In this document: piece after piece, positions 1 through 6,331 of the stretch | How positions within the stretch are numbered: the stretch's first letter is position 1 | Layout of the letters: the number at the start of each line of letters is the position of its first letter | Source: JAFRXK01 sp045603305 | GTDB lineage: Bacteria > Bacillota > Clostridia > Lachnospirales > Lachnospiraceae | Assembly: GCA_045603305.1 (NCBI GenBank) | Contig: JAZULV010000128.1 | Location: 1 to 16,307 of the forward strand | Direction of reading: 5' to 3' | DNA length: 16,307 bases | Made by a program: the position numbers and the translations under genes | Notes under the pieces: generated by a model | The model's database searches: none | What the model saw: only the letters and a program-made list of their open reading frames with translations | Told to the model about the DNA's origin: nothing

Positions 1-10
1 GAAGCTGATA

Positions 11-1039
11 ATGAATATGGAGTTTAAATGTAAATTACCAATTCCATCTGAAGTCAAAGATAAGTATCCTATATCAAAGGAAATTCAGGATATTGTTGTT
101 GCAAGAAATAATCAGATTAGAGATATTATATCAGGTAAACAGAAAAAGCTATTATTAATTATTGGACCATGTTCAGCAGATAATGAAGAGAGTGTGATAG
201 ATTATATTAGTCGTTTGAAAGATGTACAAAATAAGGTGAATGAAAAAATTTTTATCATTCCTCGAATTTATACAAATAAACCACGTAGTATAGGAAAAGG
301 ATATAAAGGTATGCTACATCAACCCGATCCAAATAAAGAACCAGATTTATACAAAGGAATAGTGGCTATTCGAAAAATACATCTGCGTGCGATTAAAGAA
401 ACTGGTTTTACATGTGCTGATGAAATGTTATATCCGGAAAATCATCGGTATTTAAATGATTTGTTGGGGTACGTAGCAGTTGGTGCTCGTTCAGTTGAAA
501 ATCAACAGCATAGATTAACAGCTAGTGGATTAAATATTCCGGTTGGAATGAAAAATCCGACAAGTGGAAATTTGTCGATTATGATGAATTCTATTGAGGC
601 TGCACAATGTAAGCATACGTTTTTATATAGGGGGTGGGAAGTTAATACGAAAGGAAATCCGTTTACACATGCTATATTGAGAGGATATGAAAATAAGCAT
701 GGTCAATATATGTCGAATTATCATTATGACGATTTGCAAACGTTAATAGAGATGTATTCGAAAAGAGGGCTAAACAATCCGGCAATTATTATTGATACCA
801 ATCATAGTAATTCTGGAAAATGTCCCTTAGAACAACCACGTATTGTTAAAGAAGTTTTAAATAATTGTAAGTATAATCGGGATATTTGTAAATTTGTAAA
901 AGGATTTATGGTAGAAAGTTATATAAAAGATGGTGCACAGAAAATAGGTGAACATATATATGGAAAATCTATAACGGATTCTTGTTTGGGATGGGATAAA
1001 ACAGAACAGTTAATTTATGAAATGGCAGAGTTATTATAA
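11..1039 (+). CDS. aroF: 3-deoxy-7-phosphoheptulonate synthase (DAHP synthase, class I)
   Basis: Catalyses condensation of phosphoenolpyruvate with erythrose 4-phosphate to DAHP, the first step of the shikimate pathway, in the cytoplasm. The 342 residues match the usual 335-350 of the AroF/AroG/AroH class and cover the whole barrel. Visible motifs are IIGPCSAD (metal Cys54), the KPRS phosphate-binding loop, GARSVENQQHR, DTNHSNS (His265), MVESY (Glu302) and YGKSITDSC (Asp323), so all four metal ligands are kept and the enzyme should be active. The ATG at 11 is used; an ATG at 17 is also possible because no clear ribosome binding site is visible in the few upstream bases. No other shikimate or aromatic biosynthesis gene is nearby, and the codons are very AT-rich. 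No T-box or terminator follows it. Inference: an orphan or cargo copy. Confidence 0.93.
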   Translation: MNMEFKCKLPIPSEVKDKYPISKEIQDIVVARNNQIRDIISGKQKKLLLIIGPCSADNEESVIDYISRLKDVQNKVNEKIFIIPRIYTNKPRSIGKGYKGMLHQPDPNKEPDLYKGIVAIRKIHLRAIKETGFTCADEMLYPENHRYLNDLLGYVAVGARSVENQQHRLTASGLNIPVGMKNPTSGNLSIMMNSIEAAQCKHTFLYRGWEVNTKGNPFTHAILRGYENKHGQYMSNYHYDDLQTLIEMYSKRGLNNPAIIIDTNHSNSGKCPLEQPRIVKEVLNNCKYNRDICKFVKGFMVESYIKDGAQKIGEHIYGKSITDSCLGWDKTEQLIYEMAELL

Positions 1040-1051
1040 ACAATGGGTTCG

Positions 1052-1097
1052 TAAACATATTCATAAATTCATATAAACATATTCATAAACTCATATA
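1052..1097. repeat. Two-copy 22-base-period direct repeat next to a -35 box
   Basis: A 24-base unit (1052-1075) is repeated at 1074-1097 with one mismatch (T at 1068, C at 1090) and a 2-base overlap. It ends four bases before the TTGACA box at 1101, so it could be a two-site operator, spaced about two helical turns apart, for the GTPase promoter. It is AT-rich, so chance is possible. Confidence 0.55.
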
Positions 1098-1100
1098 GTC

Positions 1101-1129
1101 TTGACATAGTGAACAAGTCATGGTATATG
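1101..1129 (+). promoter_or_regulatory. Sigma-A type promoter ahead of the GTPase leader
   Basis: TTGACA at 1101-1106, a 17-base spacer, then TATATG at 1124-1129 preceded by TG (an extended -10). Transcription would start near 1136 and run through a leader with three hairpins before the gene at 1312. Confidence 0.6.
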
Positions 1130-1135
1130 TAATTT

Positions 1136-1283
1136 ATGCAGATAAGAAAATTAAGTAGCCACCCGCTACTGAAATGACCAAATTCTGTGCAATGAGATGT
1201 AAAGCTGATAATGGGGCAATGTACCCATTTATTTGAGTTATATATGTCCATAGCGTCCAATTTGGTCGTTTATGGACTTTTTT
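1136..1283 (+). ncRNA. Leader RNA ending in a terminator-like hairpin
   Basis: Between the promoter and the GTPase gene the predicted transcript can fold into a hairpin AGTAGC/GCTACT (1154-1170), a hairpin AATGGG/CCCATT (1210-1229), and a terminator-like stem GTCCATA/TATGGAC (1246-1277) followed by TTTTTT (1278-1283). That gives either a roughly 150-base RNA or an attenuated 5' leader. No T-box sequence or riboswitch class that I recognise is present. Confidence 0.4.
1246..1283 (+). terminator. Intrinsic terminator or attenuator in the GTPase leader
   Basis: Stem GTCCATA (1246-1252) with TATGGAC (1271-1277), further pairing CCAA/TTGG inside, and a run of six T. It lies only about 15 bases before the Shine-Dalgarno sequence of the downstream gene, so it more likely controls that gene than ends aroF. 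Confidence 0.6.
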
Positions 1284-1311
1284 ATTGTAAAAAATTACGG
1301 AGGTGAAACTT

Positions 1312-3387
1312 GTGAGCATTTATAGGAATTTGCAGCCACATGTACATGTACTAAAATTGACTGGTGGTACGGGAGATGGTAAGACAGAGATTGCAACGGT
1401 GTTTGCATCCAAAGAAGCCAGAACAGTATTATTACGAGGTGTAGGACGGACAAATTCAACTTTAAAGGAACGATTGTTAGTGTATTCTGAGGAGTATACA
1501 GATAAGCTTTTAGTCGCTGTAAAGTTGAATATGGAACCATATGATAAGTTGAGTTTGAGTGATTTGTTTGTTTCGTCTGTGGCAAAAGTAGTTAGAAGTC
1601 AAGGGAAAGTAGTGGCTTCCATTGCTGGAAGAGACGAAGAAGAATTGGAAAAATATTTAATTCAAGAAATGCAGTCAAAGAATAATGCAAAAGCTGTATT
1701 GTCTTTTTTGACAGAGGAACAGGAAACGAAAATTGTGAGTGATTTGGTAGATATATACCATAGTTATCATATGTCAGAGCACAATTATGAAATATATAAC
1801 AGTGTTAGAAATAATCTACCGGAAGGCGAAGCAAAGGATAATTCCACGAAATTTTTATCTGCTCTAAAAAATGAAGTGGAGCGAATGATTGATATGCAGG
1901 GAGAAAAAGTGCGCGAAAGCCTGTGGAATGTTCTTGCAGAAATAAATCAATGGCTTCATGAAGTGTTTTTTGAGTATTTCAGTAAAAGTAATATTTCAGA
2001 AGATGGCTATTATTATAGGGAAATTTATTTAGATAACCCGGATGAGGCATTTATAGAGGCAATGTTTACCGCCAACGATATTCAAAATGGGCAGAGACTT
2101 TCTTTGGAAGTGTTTTGTAATGATATAGTTATTTATATTCCGGTTAGTCAGGCGATAACTAAAATAATCAGGTCAAATGGGAAAACAAATGCGGTTTTTA
2201 AAGATAATAGGGACAAAGTTGCATTTGGTATTTTTGACACGAGGGGACTTTTTCATGCAGAAAATACGGAAGATGATAATGCCGATTATCTGAGCGATTT
2301 GTTATATCAGGGAGATGCGGATGCATTATTAATGGTAGTTCCTCTATTTGGAGATTCTAATGAGAAAAAAATACAGGAGTTGTATAAAACAGCTTTTGCT
2401 ACTTACAGTAAACAGATACCTGCTTTTATGATACATAATAAAGTGGATTTGTTTGTAGACTCTATTCGAAAAGATAGCTATATGGATGATCCTCTTTCAA
2501 TGGAAATGGAGTTAGGACAAGAGTTGTCAAGTAAAGAAATTGTAAGTGCCATATCAGCTAGGGAGCAGGAATTACGGGAAGAAATACAAAATGTTCAGAC
2601 AAAATCCAGACAAAATATGAAGATTAAGTCATTATCCTGTTATTTAAAAAGAGATGGCTCTATGCAGGAAGAGATTGTCAAAAGATATAACATATCAAAT
2701 GTAATCATGACCATATTTGCAGATACAGCTGACTATCTTGAAAAATCAGCAGTTAAAATTCCGGTAAAAACAGACAGACCGGAAAGCGAAGTGGGTGTAA
2801 GAATTGATAAAGAAAGATTAGCCGAAATTGTTCATGAGTATCTGTTGAAGGATGTTACGAATAAGAAAGTGTTTGCACCGGGACTTGAAGATTTAAGATT
2901 AAGTATTGGGAAAACACCACATGGAAATTCCTATTATGCACTGCGAAGAAGATTGAAATACGGAGATGGTTATACATGCAATATTGATGAGTCATATTAT
3001 TATAATTGCAAGTCTTTTTCCATAAATTTTACAGCAAACTTACGAAACTTTGTTTCTACAGATATGGTTAAAAAAATTGTAAAGGAAACCATGAAATTAT
3101 CTGGTGGATATTTTACGAAGGATAAGGATGAAGAAGAATTCTACTATATTGTAGAGGGTAGAATATTCCCGAAGATGTTTGTGGGACAGATGTTATATCA
3201 TAAAGCAATGCTAAGTGCAGAGCAGGAAGCAGTAGGATTTATGGCACGATTCCAAAAGTTTCTGAAGAATAGTCAGCGATTTTTTGATAGTGGAAATCTG
3301 GACGAACAAGCATATGTGGATGCTATGTACCATGTAGTCTATGAGGCAGCTCAAAGGGCATTAAATATGAATGTAACTTTGAGATAG
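1312..3387 (+). CDS. Large P-loop GTPase-like protein, family not recognised
   Basis: I do not recognise this 691-residue protein. It has a Walker A/G1 motif GGTGDGKT near the N-terminus (Lys24, Thr25), a G3-like DTRG at 309-312 and a G4-like NKVD at 376-379, the usual set of a GTPase. The 285 residues between G1 and G3 are far more than the roughly 40-60 of small GTPases or dynamins, so a mostly helical domain appears to be inserted there. No transmembrane segment is obvious. The C-terminal 200 residues are rich in Tyr, Phe and charged residues and match nothing I know. The GTG at 1312 is chosen because GGAGGTG (1299-1305) lies six bases ahead; the earlier GTG at 1303 overlaps that site. Position in a mobile element suggests a cargo role, perhaps defence, but that is inference. 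A STAND-like or other P-loop NTPase is also possible. Confidence 0.75.
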   Translation: MSIYRNLQPHVHVLKLTGGTGDGKTEIATVFASKEARTVLLRGVGRTNSTLKERLLVYSEEYTDKLLVAVKLNMEPYDKLSLSDLFVSSVAKVVRSQGKVVASIAGRDEEELEKYLIQEMQSKNNAKAVLSFLTEEQETKIVSDLVDIYHSYHMSEHNYEIYNSVRNNLPEGEAKDNSTKFLSALKNEVERMIDMQGEKVRESLWNVLAEINQWLHEVFFEYFSKSNISEDGYYYREIYLDNPDEAFIEAMFTANDIQNGQRLSLEVFCNDIVIYIPVSQAITKIIRSNGKTNAVFKDNRDKVAFGIFDTRGLFHAENTEDDNADYLSDLLYQGDADALLMVVPLFGDSNEKKIQELYKTAFATYSKQIPAFMIHNKVDLFVDSIRKDSYMDDPLSMEMELGQELSSKEIVSAISAREQELREEIQNVQTKSRQNMKIKSLSCYLKRDGSMQEEIVKRYNISNVIMTIFADTADYLEKSAVKIPVKTDRPESEVGVRIDKERLAEIVHEYLLKDVTNKKVFAPGLEDLRLSIGKTPHGNSYYALRRRLKYGDGYTCNIDESYYYNCKSFSINFTANLRNFVSTDMVKKIVKETMKLSGGYFTKDKDEEEFYYIVEGRIFPKMFVGQMLYHKAMLSAEQEAVGFMARFQKFLKNSQRFFDSGNLDEQAYVDAMYHVVYEAAQRALNMNVTLR

Positions 3388-3399
3388 CTTTTTATAGAG

Positions 3400-3463
3400 C
3401 CTAATCTTTGTCACGAGTACGAAACTACCCGTTTCGGAAAGAAGGGGAAGAAAACAAATTAGG
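3400..3463 (+). other. Nested inverted repeats after the GTPase gene
   Basis: CCTAAT (3400-3405) pairs with ATTAGG (3458-3463), enclosing a perfect hairpin CGAAAC/GTTTCG with a five-base loop (3420-3436). There is no T-run, so it is not a standard terminator. It ends just before the TTGACA box of the next promoter and could be an operator or an RNA 3' end. Confidence 0.35.
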
Positions 3464-3464
3464 A

Positions 3465-3493
3465 TTGACAAGAACTGGTGTTCGATATATTAT
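3465..3493 (+). promoter_or_regulatory. Near-consensus sigma-A promoter for the Com-like gene
   Basis: TTGACA at 3465-3470, a 17-base spacer, TATTAT at 3488-3493. It is one of the best promoter matches in the window, with transcription expected to start near 3500, about 155 bases ahead of the coding start. Confidence 0.7.
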
Positions 3494-3499
3494 ATGAAT

Positions 3500-3654
3500 G
3501 TGACGTAGTATATATCGTCAATTTTACGATCAGCACTGCCAGGGCATCGTTGGATGCGTCGGAACTCCTGACAGAATAGCTTGCGAAGGTTTATTCCCTT
3601 TCCTTTGACAAGTACAAAGATGTGAAAAATTTTTGTATCAAAAGGAGAGATGAT
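3500..3654 (+). promoter_or_regulatory. Structured 5' leader of the Com-like gene
   Basis: The 155-base untranslated region has TGACG/CGTCA (3501-3520), a perfect GCATC-GTTG-GATGC hairpin (3544-3557) enclosed by CAGG/CCTG (3540-3570), and GTC/GAC flanking. A leader this long before a 70-residue protein suggests post-transcriptional control. I cannot assign it to a known riboswitch class. Confidence 0.35.
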
Positions 3655-3867
3655 ATGTCAGATTATCAAGAAATGGTAGAATTTAGGTGTAGGAGGCATA
3701 ATTGTAACAAGTTATTATTGAATTACTACATAACAGGTGTTGGTAGTAATCTCCATCTGGAGGGTATTGAGTTAAAATGTAACAAATGCAAACGTGTAAT
3801 TCGGTTCAAGAATTATACGGAGCAGATGTTAATTGAACAATCGGACAACGGAGTGTTTAAGGTATAA
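3655..3867 (+). CDS. Com-like zinc-finger protein
   Basis: A 70-residue protein resembling the Com family of phage Mu, a zinc-binding mRNA-binding translational activator of the mom gene. It shows two cysteine pairs, Cys12/Cys17 and Cys42/Cys45, in the Com-like layout CRRHNC ... LKCNKC followed by a basic KRVIRFKNY segment. The ATG at 3655 is preferred because AAGGAGAG (3642-3649) lies five bases ahead; an in-frame GTG at 3622 has no ribosome binding site. No mom-like or methylase gene is visible nearby, so the target is unknown. It is transcribed from its own promoter and followed by a large terminator hairpin, so it forms a single-gene unit. Family call by pattern; general zinc-ribbon protein is the alternative. 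Confidence 0.7.
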   Translation: MSDYQEMVEFRCRRHNCNKLLLNYYITGVGSNLHLEGIELKCNKCKRVIRFKNYTEQMLIEQSDNGVFKV

Positions 3868-3878
3868 AAAGTAAATTA

Positions 3879-3903
3879 GGGCGCCACCTGACAAGGGCGA
3901 CAC
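3879..3903 (+). repeat. Direct repeat GGGCGNCAC plus adjoining hairpin
   Basis: GGGCGCCAC at 3879-3887 recurs as GGGCGACAC at 3895-3903, 16 bases apart. Immediately after, CACTGT-ATG-ACAGTG (3901-3915) is a perfect six-pair hairpin. This compact GC-rich block stands out from its AT-rich surroundings and precedes the long terminator. Confidence 0.4.
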
Positions 3904-3925
3904 TGTATGACAGTGTGACAGCACC

Positions 3926-3981
3926 AGAGACGCAGGGGAAAGATAACCGATTCGTATCGGCTTTCCTTTGCGTCTCTTTTT
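3926..3981 (+). terminator. Long intrinsic terminator between the Com-like and XRE genes
   Basis: AGAGACGCA (3926-3934) pairs with TGCGTCTCT (3969-3977); GGAAAG (3937-3942) with CTTTCC (3961-3966); CCGAT (3947-3951) with ATCGG (3956-3960) around a TCGT loop. A T-run (3977-3981) follows. This is about 20 base pairs, very strong. The XRE start is only some 50 bases further. Confidence 0.85.
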
Positions 3982-4032
3982 GTGCAGATGAAAAGACCTT
4001 TCTTTCGGTTATCAGCCGGAAAGAGAGGAAAT

Positions 4033-4335
4033 ATGTACGATATTAAAGAAAGCGGAGCAAGAATCAAAGAATTACGTTTGAAAAAGGGTGTGACACAGGA
4101 ACAAATGGCAAATGATTTGGGAGTAACCGTGGAAACCGTAAGCAGAATTGAGAGAGGAGTTAGAGGTGCATCTATTGATTTGATGTCTATATTGTCAAAA
4201 TATTTTGATACCACTATTGATTTCTTGGTAAATGGAAAAGAAATCAAAGAATGTAATGATTTATTTCAAGGATTGGATGAAATCAAGAAAGCAAAAGTAA
4301 TCGCCATAATGAAGTGCGTGATAGAAAATATTTAG
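4033..4335 (+). CDS. XRE-family helix-turn-helix regulator
   Basis: A 100-residue DNA-binding protein of the Cro/CI (HTH_3) type. Residues about 9-63 carry the domain: RIKELRLKKGVTQEQMAND, then LGVTVETVSRIERGVRGASI and a closing helix LMSILSKYFDTTIDFLVNG. The last 35 residues are a short charged helical tail without a peptidase or effector domain. ATG 4033 is chosen because AGAGAGG (4022-4028) precedes it by four bases; an upstream in-frame GTG at 3982 would place the start inside the terminator. In mobile elements such proteins repress excision or toxin genes; its targets here are unknown, with the recombinase/MazF region downstream as the likely candidate. Lies 708 bases before the next gene. 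Confidence 0.9.
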   Translation: MYDIKESGARIKELRLKKGVTQEQMANDLGVTVETVSRIERGVRGASIDLMSILSKYFDTTIDFLVNGKEIKECNDLFQGLDEIKKAKVIAIMKCVIENI

Positions 4336-4985
4336 CAAATCAACCTACAAGGACTAGTTACCCGACCTACATGGTCCTAAAAAAAACAAGATTGGTTTTG
4401 TAGAATGTATACATAGTCAACAACGGAAGAAGAGCACTTAGACATGACTAATAAGATTAATGGATAAGTGATTTAAAGAGAGTGTTGGCTTGAACATTGA
4501 TAAATTGAATAGGACACGCATACATCTGATTTTATTTTCGCCTTTATCCGTAATGTCTTTAGCAGACGGATAGGGGTGGCAGAAACCCATTTCGTGCGAC
4601 GAAGCTCCTCAATGCAGATTGCCTTACAGATTCATTTTGTGGTTCTGGTGGTTTTGTATTGTGCCTGTGAAGGTTCTAAGCAGAGGTTTGTGCCTACCGG
4701 ATTGGCAACCGGAGATAATGAGGTAAAACAGCACCGGAATTTCAGCGAAATGTATTTTCCGGGAGTGGCTCCCTGTAGCTTCCGTCTGGATGGGCATGAT
4801 GGAAATGCAGTGTGGGATGAAGCCGTCCCAATGTATGTTACCCGGCTGGGGGATCTGATTGAGAAATCAGCTCCAAGAAATCTTTTTTGATTTTTATGGA
4901 TAATGTGGCATTCGTGCCATGTTGTCCTTTGAGATAAGGAAGCTGACACATACATTGTTATATGAAGGACAGCTTTCTTATTTCA
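4336..4985 (+). ncRNA. Candidate large structured RNA; no convincing gene
   Basis: This gene-poor stretch has many compact hairpins: AGGACTA/TGGTCCT (4350-4378); CCTTTATCCGT/ACGGATAGGGG (4541-4576, two G-T pairs); GGGAG/CTCCC (4761-4773); TGGGA/TCCCA (4813-4830); CTGATT-GAGA-AATCAG (4855-4870), a GNRA tetraloop; TGGCA-TTCG-TGCCA (4906-4919), a UUCG tetraloop; and ATAAGGAAGCTG/CAGCTTTCTTAT (4934-4981). It is visibly richer in G and C than the genes around it, which fits a structured RNA in an AT-rich genome. An open frame at 4576-4890 (104 codons) lacks a usable ribosome binding site and resembles no protein I recognise. Either a large non-coding RNA or a decayed gene would fit; the strand is assumed from the neighbours. 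Confidence 0.35.
4934..4981. other. Twelve-pair inverted repeat
   Basis: ATAAGGAAGCTG (4934-4945) pairs with CAGCTTTCTTAT (4970-4981) with one G-T pair around a 24-base loop. Only a short T-rich tract follows, so terminator function is uncertain; it may be the 3' end of the candidate RNA or a regulatory site for the next operon. Confidence 0.5.
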
Positions 4986-5043
4986 GAGGATAACTGCCGG
5001 CGTAATCTCTGTAAAAATCTATGAAAGAACAGGTACAAGAAAT

Positions 5044-5475
5044 ATGTGCAATATAGGAATTGTATTAGGAGACGCCGGGGTTAAATTGCCTACGGCTATT
5101 TTATTTATGAACTCTAACAAGTCGGAGCGTAATATCCGTAAGAAGGTTGCTAAGACCAGAGAGAAATGTATGTCACATGGAATTGTCTTAGGGCATGATG
5201 TGGTAATCAACAAAGGTCCTGACAGAGATGTTGACCGTGATGCAGTCAATATGCTTATCACATTTCTTCTTGATGGGGAATATCAGATGATTGTTGTGGA
5301 CAAGCTCACAGACCTTACATCTGATTTGTCCGACTTGGAGGAGTTTTTGAATGATGCGGCTGCGATTGGTGTGAGTGTATTTGAGCTTTCCACCATGCAG
5401 ATAAGACATCATGTGTATATGGAAGGCTGGCCGGATTGTTCCGCTATCGGTAAAATCATAAATCTGAGGTCTTGA
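5044..5475 (+). CDS. Serine-recombinase-fold protein lacking the catalytic arginines
   Basis: A 143-residue protein that appears to keep only the resolvase (N-terminal catalytic) fold. By eye, its segment IVVDKLTDLTSDLSDLEEFL (83-102) followed by GVSVFEL aligns with IVVKDFSRFARDYIELGSYL and GVRFISV of the third recombinase. The two arginines of the SRxxR motif are replaced by Asp90 and Ser93. Upstream, AILFMNS (18-24) sits where AIYIRLS carries the nucleophile, so Ser24 might remain while its partner Arg is Met. It should not recombine DNA. It has no Recombinase or zinc-ribbon domain. The start ATG has only a weak AGG about 10 bases ahead. Its stop is one base from the MazF start, so the two are translated together; it is the obvious candidate antitoxin or regulator of that toxin, by position only. 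Confidence 0.65.
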   Translation: MCNIGIVLGDAGVKLPTAILFMNSNKSERNIRKKVAKTREKCMSHGIVLGHDVVINKGPDRDVDRDAVNMLITFLLDGEYQMIVVDKLTDLTSDLSDLEEFLNDAAAIGVSVFELSTMQIRHHVYMEGWPDCSAIGKIINLRS

Positions 5476-5476
5476 T

Positions 5477-5842
5477 ATGAAGATCAGACGAGGAGACATA
5501 TTATATGTTGATTTAGGTGTGCAGTATCAGGGAAGCATTCAGGGCAGTATGCGTCCTGTGGTGGTAGTAAGTAATAATATGGCGAACAAGCATAGTACCG
5601 TGATAACGGTTGTTCCATTATCCACCAAAATCAACAAAAAGAGAAATCTTCCCACTCATGTATTTGTGTCAGCGTATAAGTCTGAGGGGCTGGAACAGCA
5701 CAGTATCGCACTTTGCGAGCAGGTGACAGCCCTTGATTATGGCAGAATTATTGAGAATATGGGTAAGGTTGATAAAGATACCCTTGCCAGAATCACCGAA
5801 GCTGTGCAGGTGCAGGTCGGGGTATTTGATAAGTATAACTAA
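5477..5842 (+). CDS. mazF: MazF/PemK-family endoribonuclease toxin
   Basis: A 121-residue toxin of the MazF/PemK family, which cleaves single-stranded mRNA at short sequences and arrests translation. Visible family motifs: KIRRGDILYVDLG at the N-terminus, GSMRPVVVVSNN with the conserved Arg26, VVPLSTKI with Ser49/Thr50 at the catalytic Thr/Ser position, LPTHVFV, and the C-terminal LCEQVTALD block. Length and motifs are complete, so it is probably active. It begins one base after the stop of the recombinase-fold gene, with GAGG (5466-5469) inside that gene as ribosome binding site, and ends in a terminator at 5867-5891. No MazE, AbrB-type or ribbon-helix-helix antitoxin is seen on either side, which is unusual for this family. 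Confidence 0.93.
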   Translation: MKIRRGDILYVDLGVQYQGSIQGSMRPVVVVSNNMANKHSTVITVVPLSTKINKKRNLPTHVFVSAYKSEGLEQHSIALCEQVTALDYGRIIENMGKVDKDTLARITEAVQVQVGVFDKYN

Positions 5843-5866
5843 CTAATTATCAGGAAGATTTAGCAG

Positions 5867-5891
5867 AGCCGGGCGGGAGCGTCCGGCTTTT
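5867..5891 (+). terminator. Intrinsic terminator of the MazF operon
   Basis: AGCCGG (5867-5872) pairs with CCGGCT (5883-5888) and TTTT follows (5888-5891). It lies 25 bases after the MazF stop and separates the toxin pair from the downstream genes. Confidence 0.8.
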
Positions 5892-5897
5892 ACATAT

Positions 5898-5911
5898 CTG
5901 CCGTAGGGCAG
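5898..5911. other. Perfect hairpin CTGCC-GTAG-GGCAG
   Basis: Five pairs with a four-base loop, seven bases past the MazF terminator and with no T-run. It may be part of a 5' leader of the DUF6870-like gene. Confidence 0.35.
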
Positions 5912-6022
5912 GAATGTCATTTATATAGAAGTAATATGAATGAATTATAAGCAGATTTGAAGTCATAGGACAATCTGTGGTGGAAATAAAATAGGAAAGA
6001 GCAGGTGTATTGAGGTTTGGAT

Positions 6023-6295
6023 ATGGATTTAACATTAGAGGAGTTAAAGAGTATGCAGTCTATGAATATCATGGATTTAAAGCGGGAAGAACTTGCCAAT
6101 GCAGAAGATATTGAGATTGATACAACAAAGTGTGTGGAGAGTCGGATTAAATCCTATGTGGAACAGACGGGAAATCCTTTTGCTCAGAATGTTGGAGGAT
6201 ATATTTTACAGATTGGTTTTATGGAAGGAACTACAGATTTGATTGATGACCGTATGATTTTGCTGACTAAGCGTAAAACACTAATTACGGTTTAA
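6023..6295 (+). CDS. Small DUF6870-like protein
   Basis: A 90-residue acidic protein. The layout DLKREELANAEDIEID, then KCVESRIKSYVEQTGNPF and GGYILQIGFMEGTTDLIDDR agrees with the pattern I remember for DUF6870 proteins, short single-domain proteins common in accessory regions of gut Firmicutes and of unknown function. The match is from memory. The ATG at 6023 is chosen because GAGG (6012-6015) lies seven bases ahead; a TTG at 6017 would sit too close. It has no membrane segment, signal peptide or DNA-binding motif that I can see. It is followed after 136 bases by the recombinase operon with an attenuator-like leader in between, so it could share a transcript with the recombinases. Confidence 0.6.
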   Translation: MDLTLEELKSMQSMNIMDLKREELANAEDIEIDTTKCVESRIKSYVEQTGNPFAQNVGGYILQIGFMEGTTDLIDDRMILLTKRKTLITV

Positions 6296-6331
6296 AAGGA
6301 AATGACTCTTTACAAGGAAAGAAAGTTATGT

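Noticed and set aside
1202..1213. Twelve bases AAGCTGATAATG identical to positions 2-13 just upstream of aroF
   Set aside because: Several 12-base matches are expected by chance in an AT-rich window of this size, and the surroundings do not match.
1136..1300. T-box or amino acid riboswitch, suggested by the nearby aromatic biosynthesis gene
   Set aside because: The leader follows aroF and precedes the GTPase, and the conserved T-box sequence is absent.
3478..3579. Short frame in phase with the Com-like gene, ending in TAG at 3577, with a protein-like look (...TARASLDASELLTE)
   Set aside because: It overlaps a strong promoter and the leader hairpins, lacks a ribosome binding site, and has no recognisable homology. 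Likely chance, although a broken N-terminal extension is possible.
4350..4390. Hairpin followed by an A-run, considered as a terminator
   Set aside because: On the plus strand it is followed by A, not T; on the minus strand the T-run comes before the hairpin. It cannot be an intrinsic terminator in either direction.
4576..4890. A 104-codon open frame in the gene-free region (and a 107-codon frame on the other strand)
   Set aside because: The GTG start has its purine run only about three bases away, an internal ATG has no ribosome binding site, and I recognise no family. Hairpins cover much of it. Not listed as a gene, though a decayed or unusual protein cannot be excluded.
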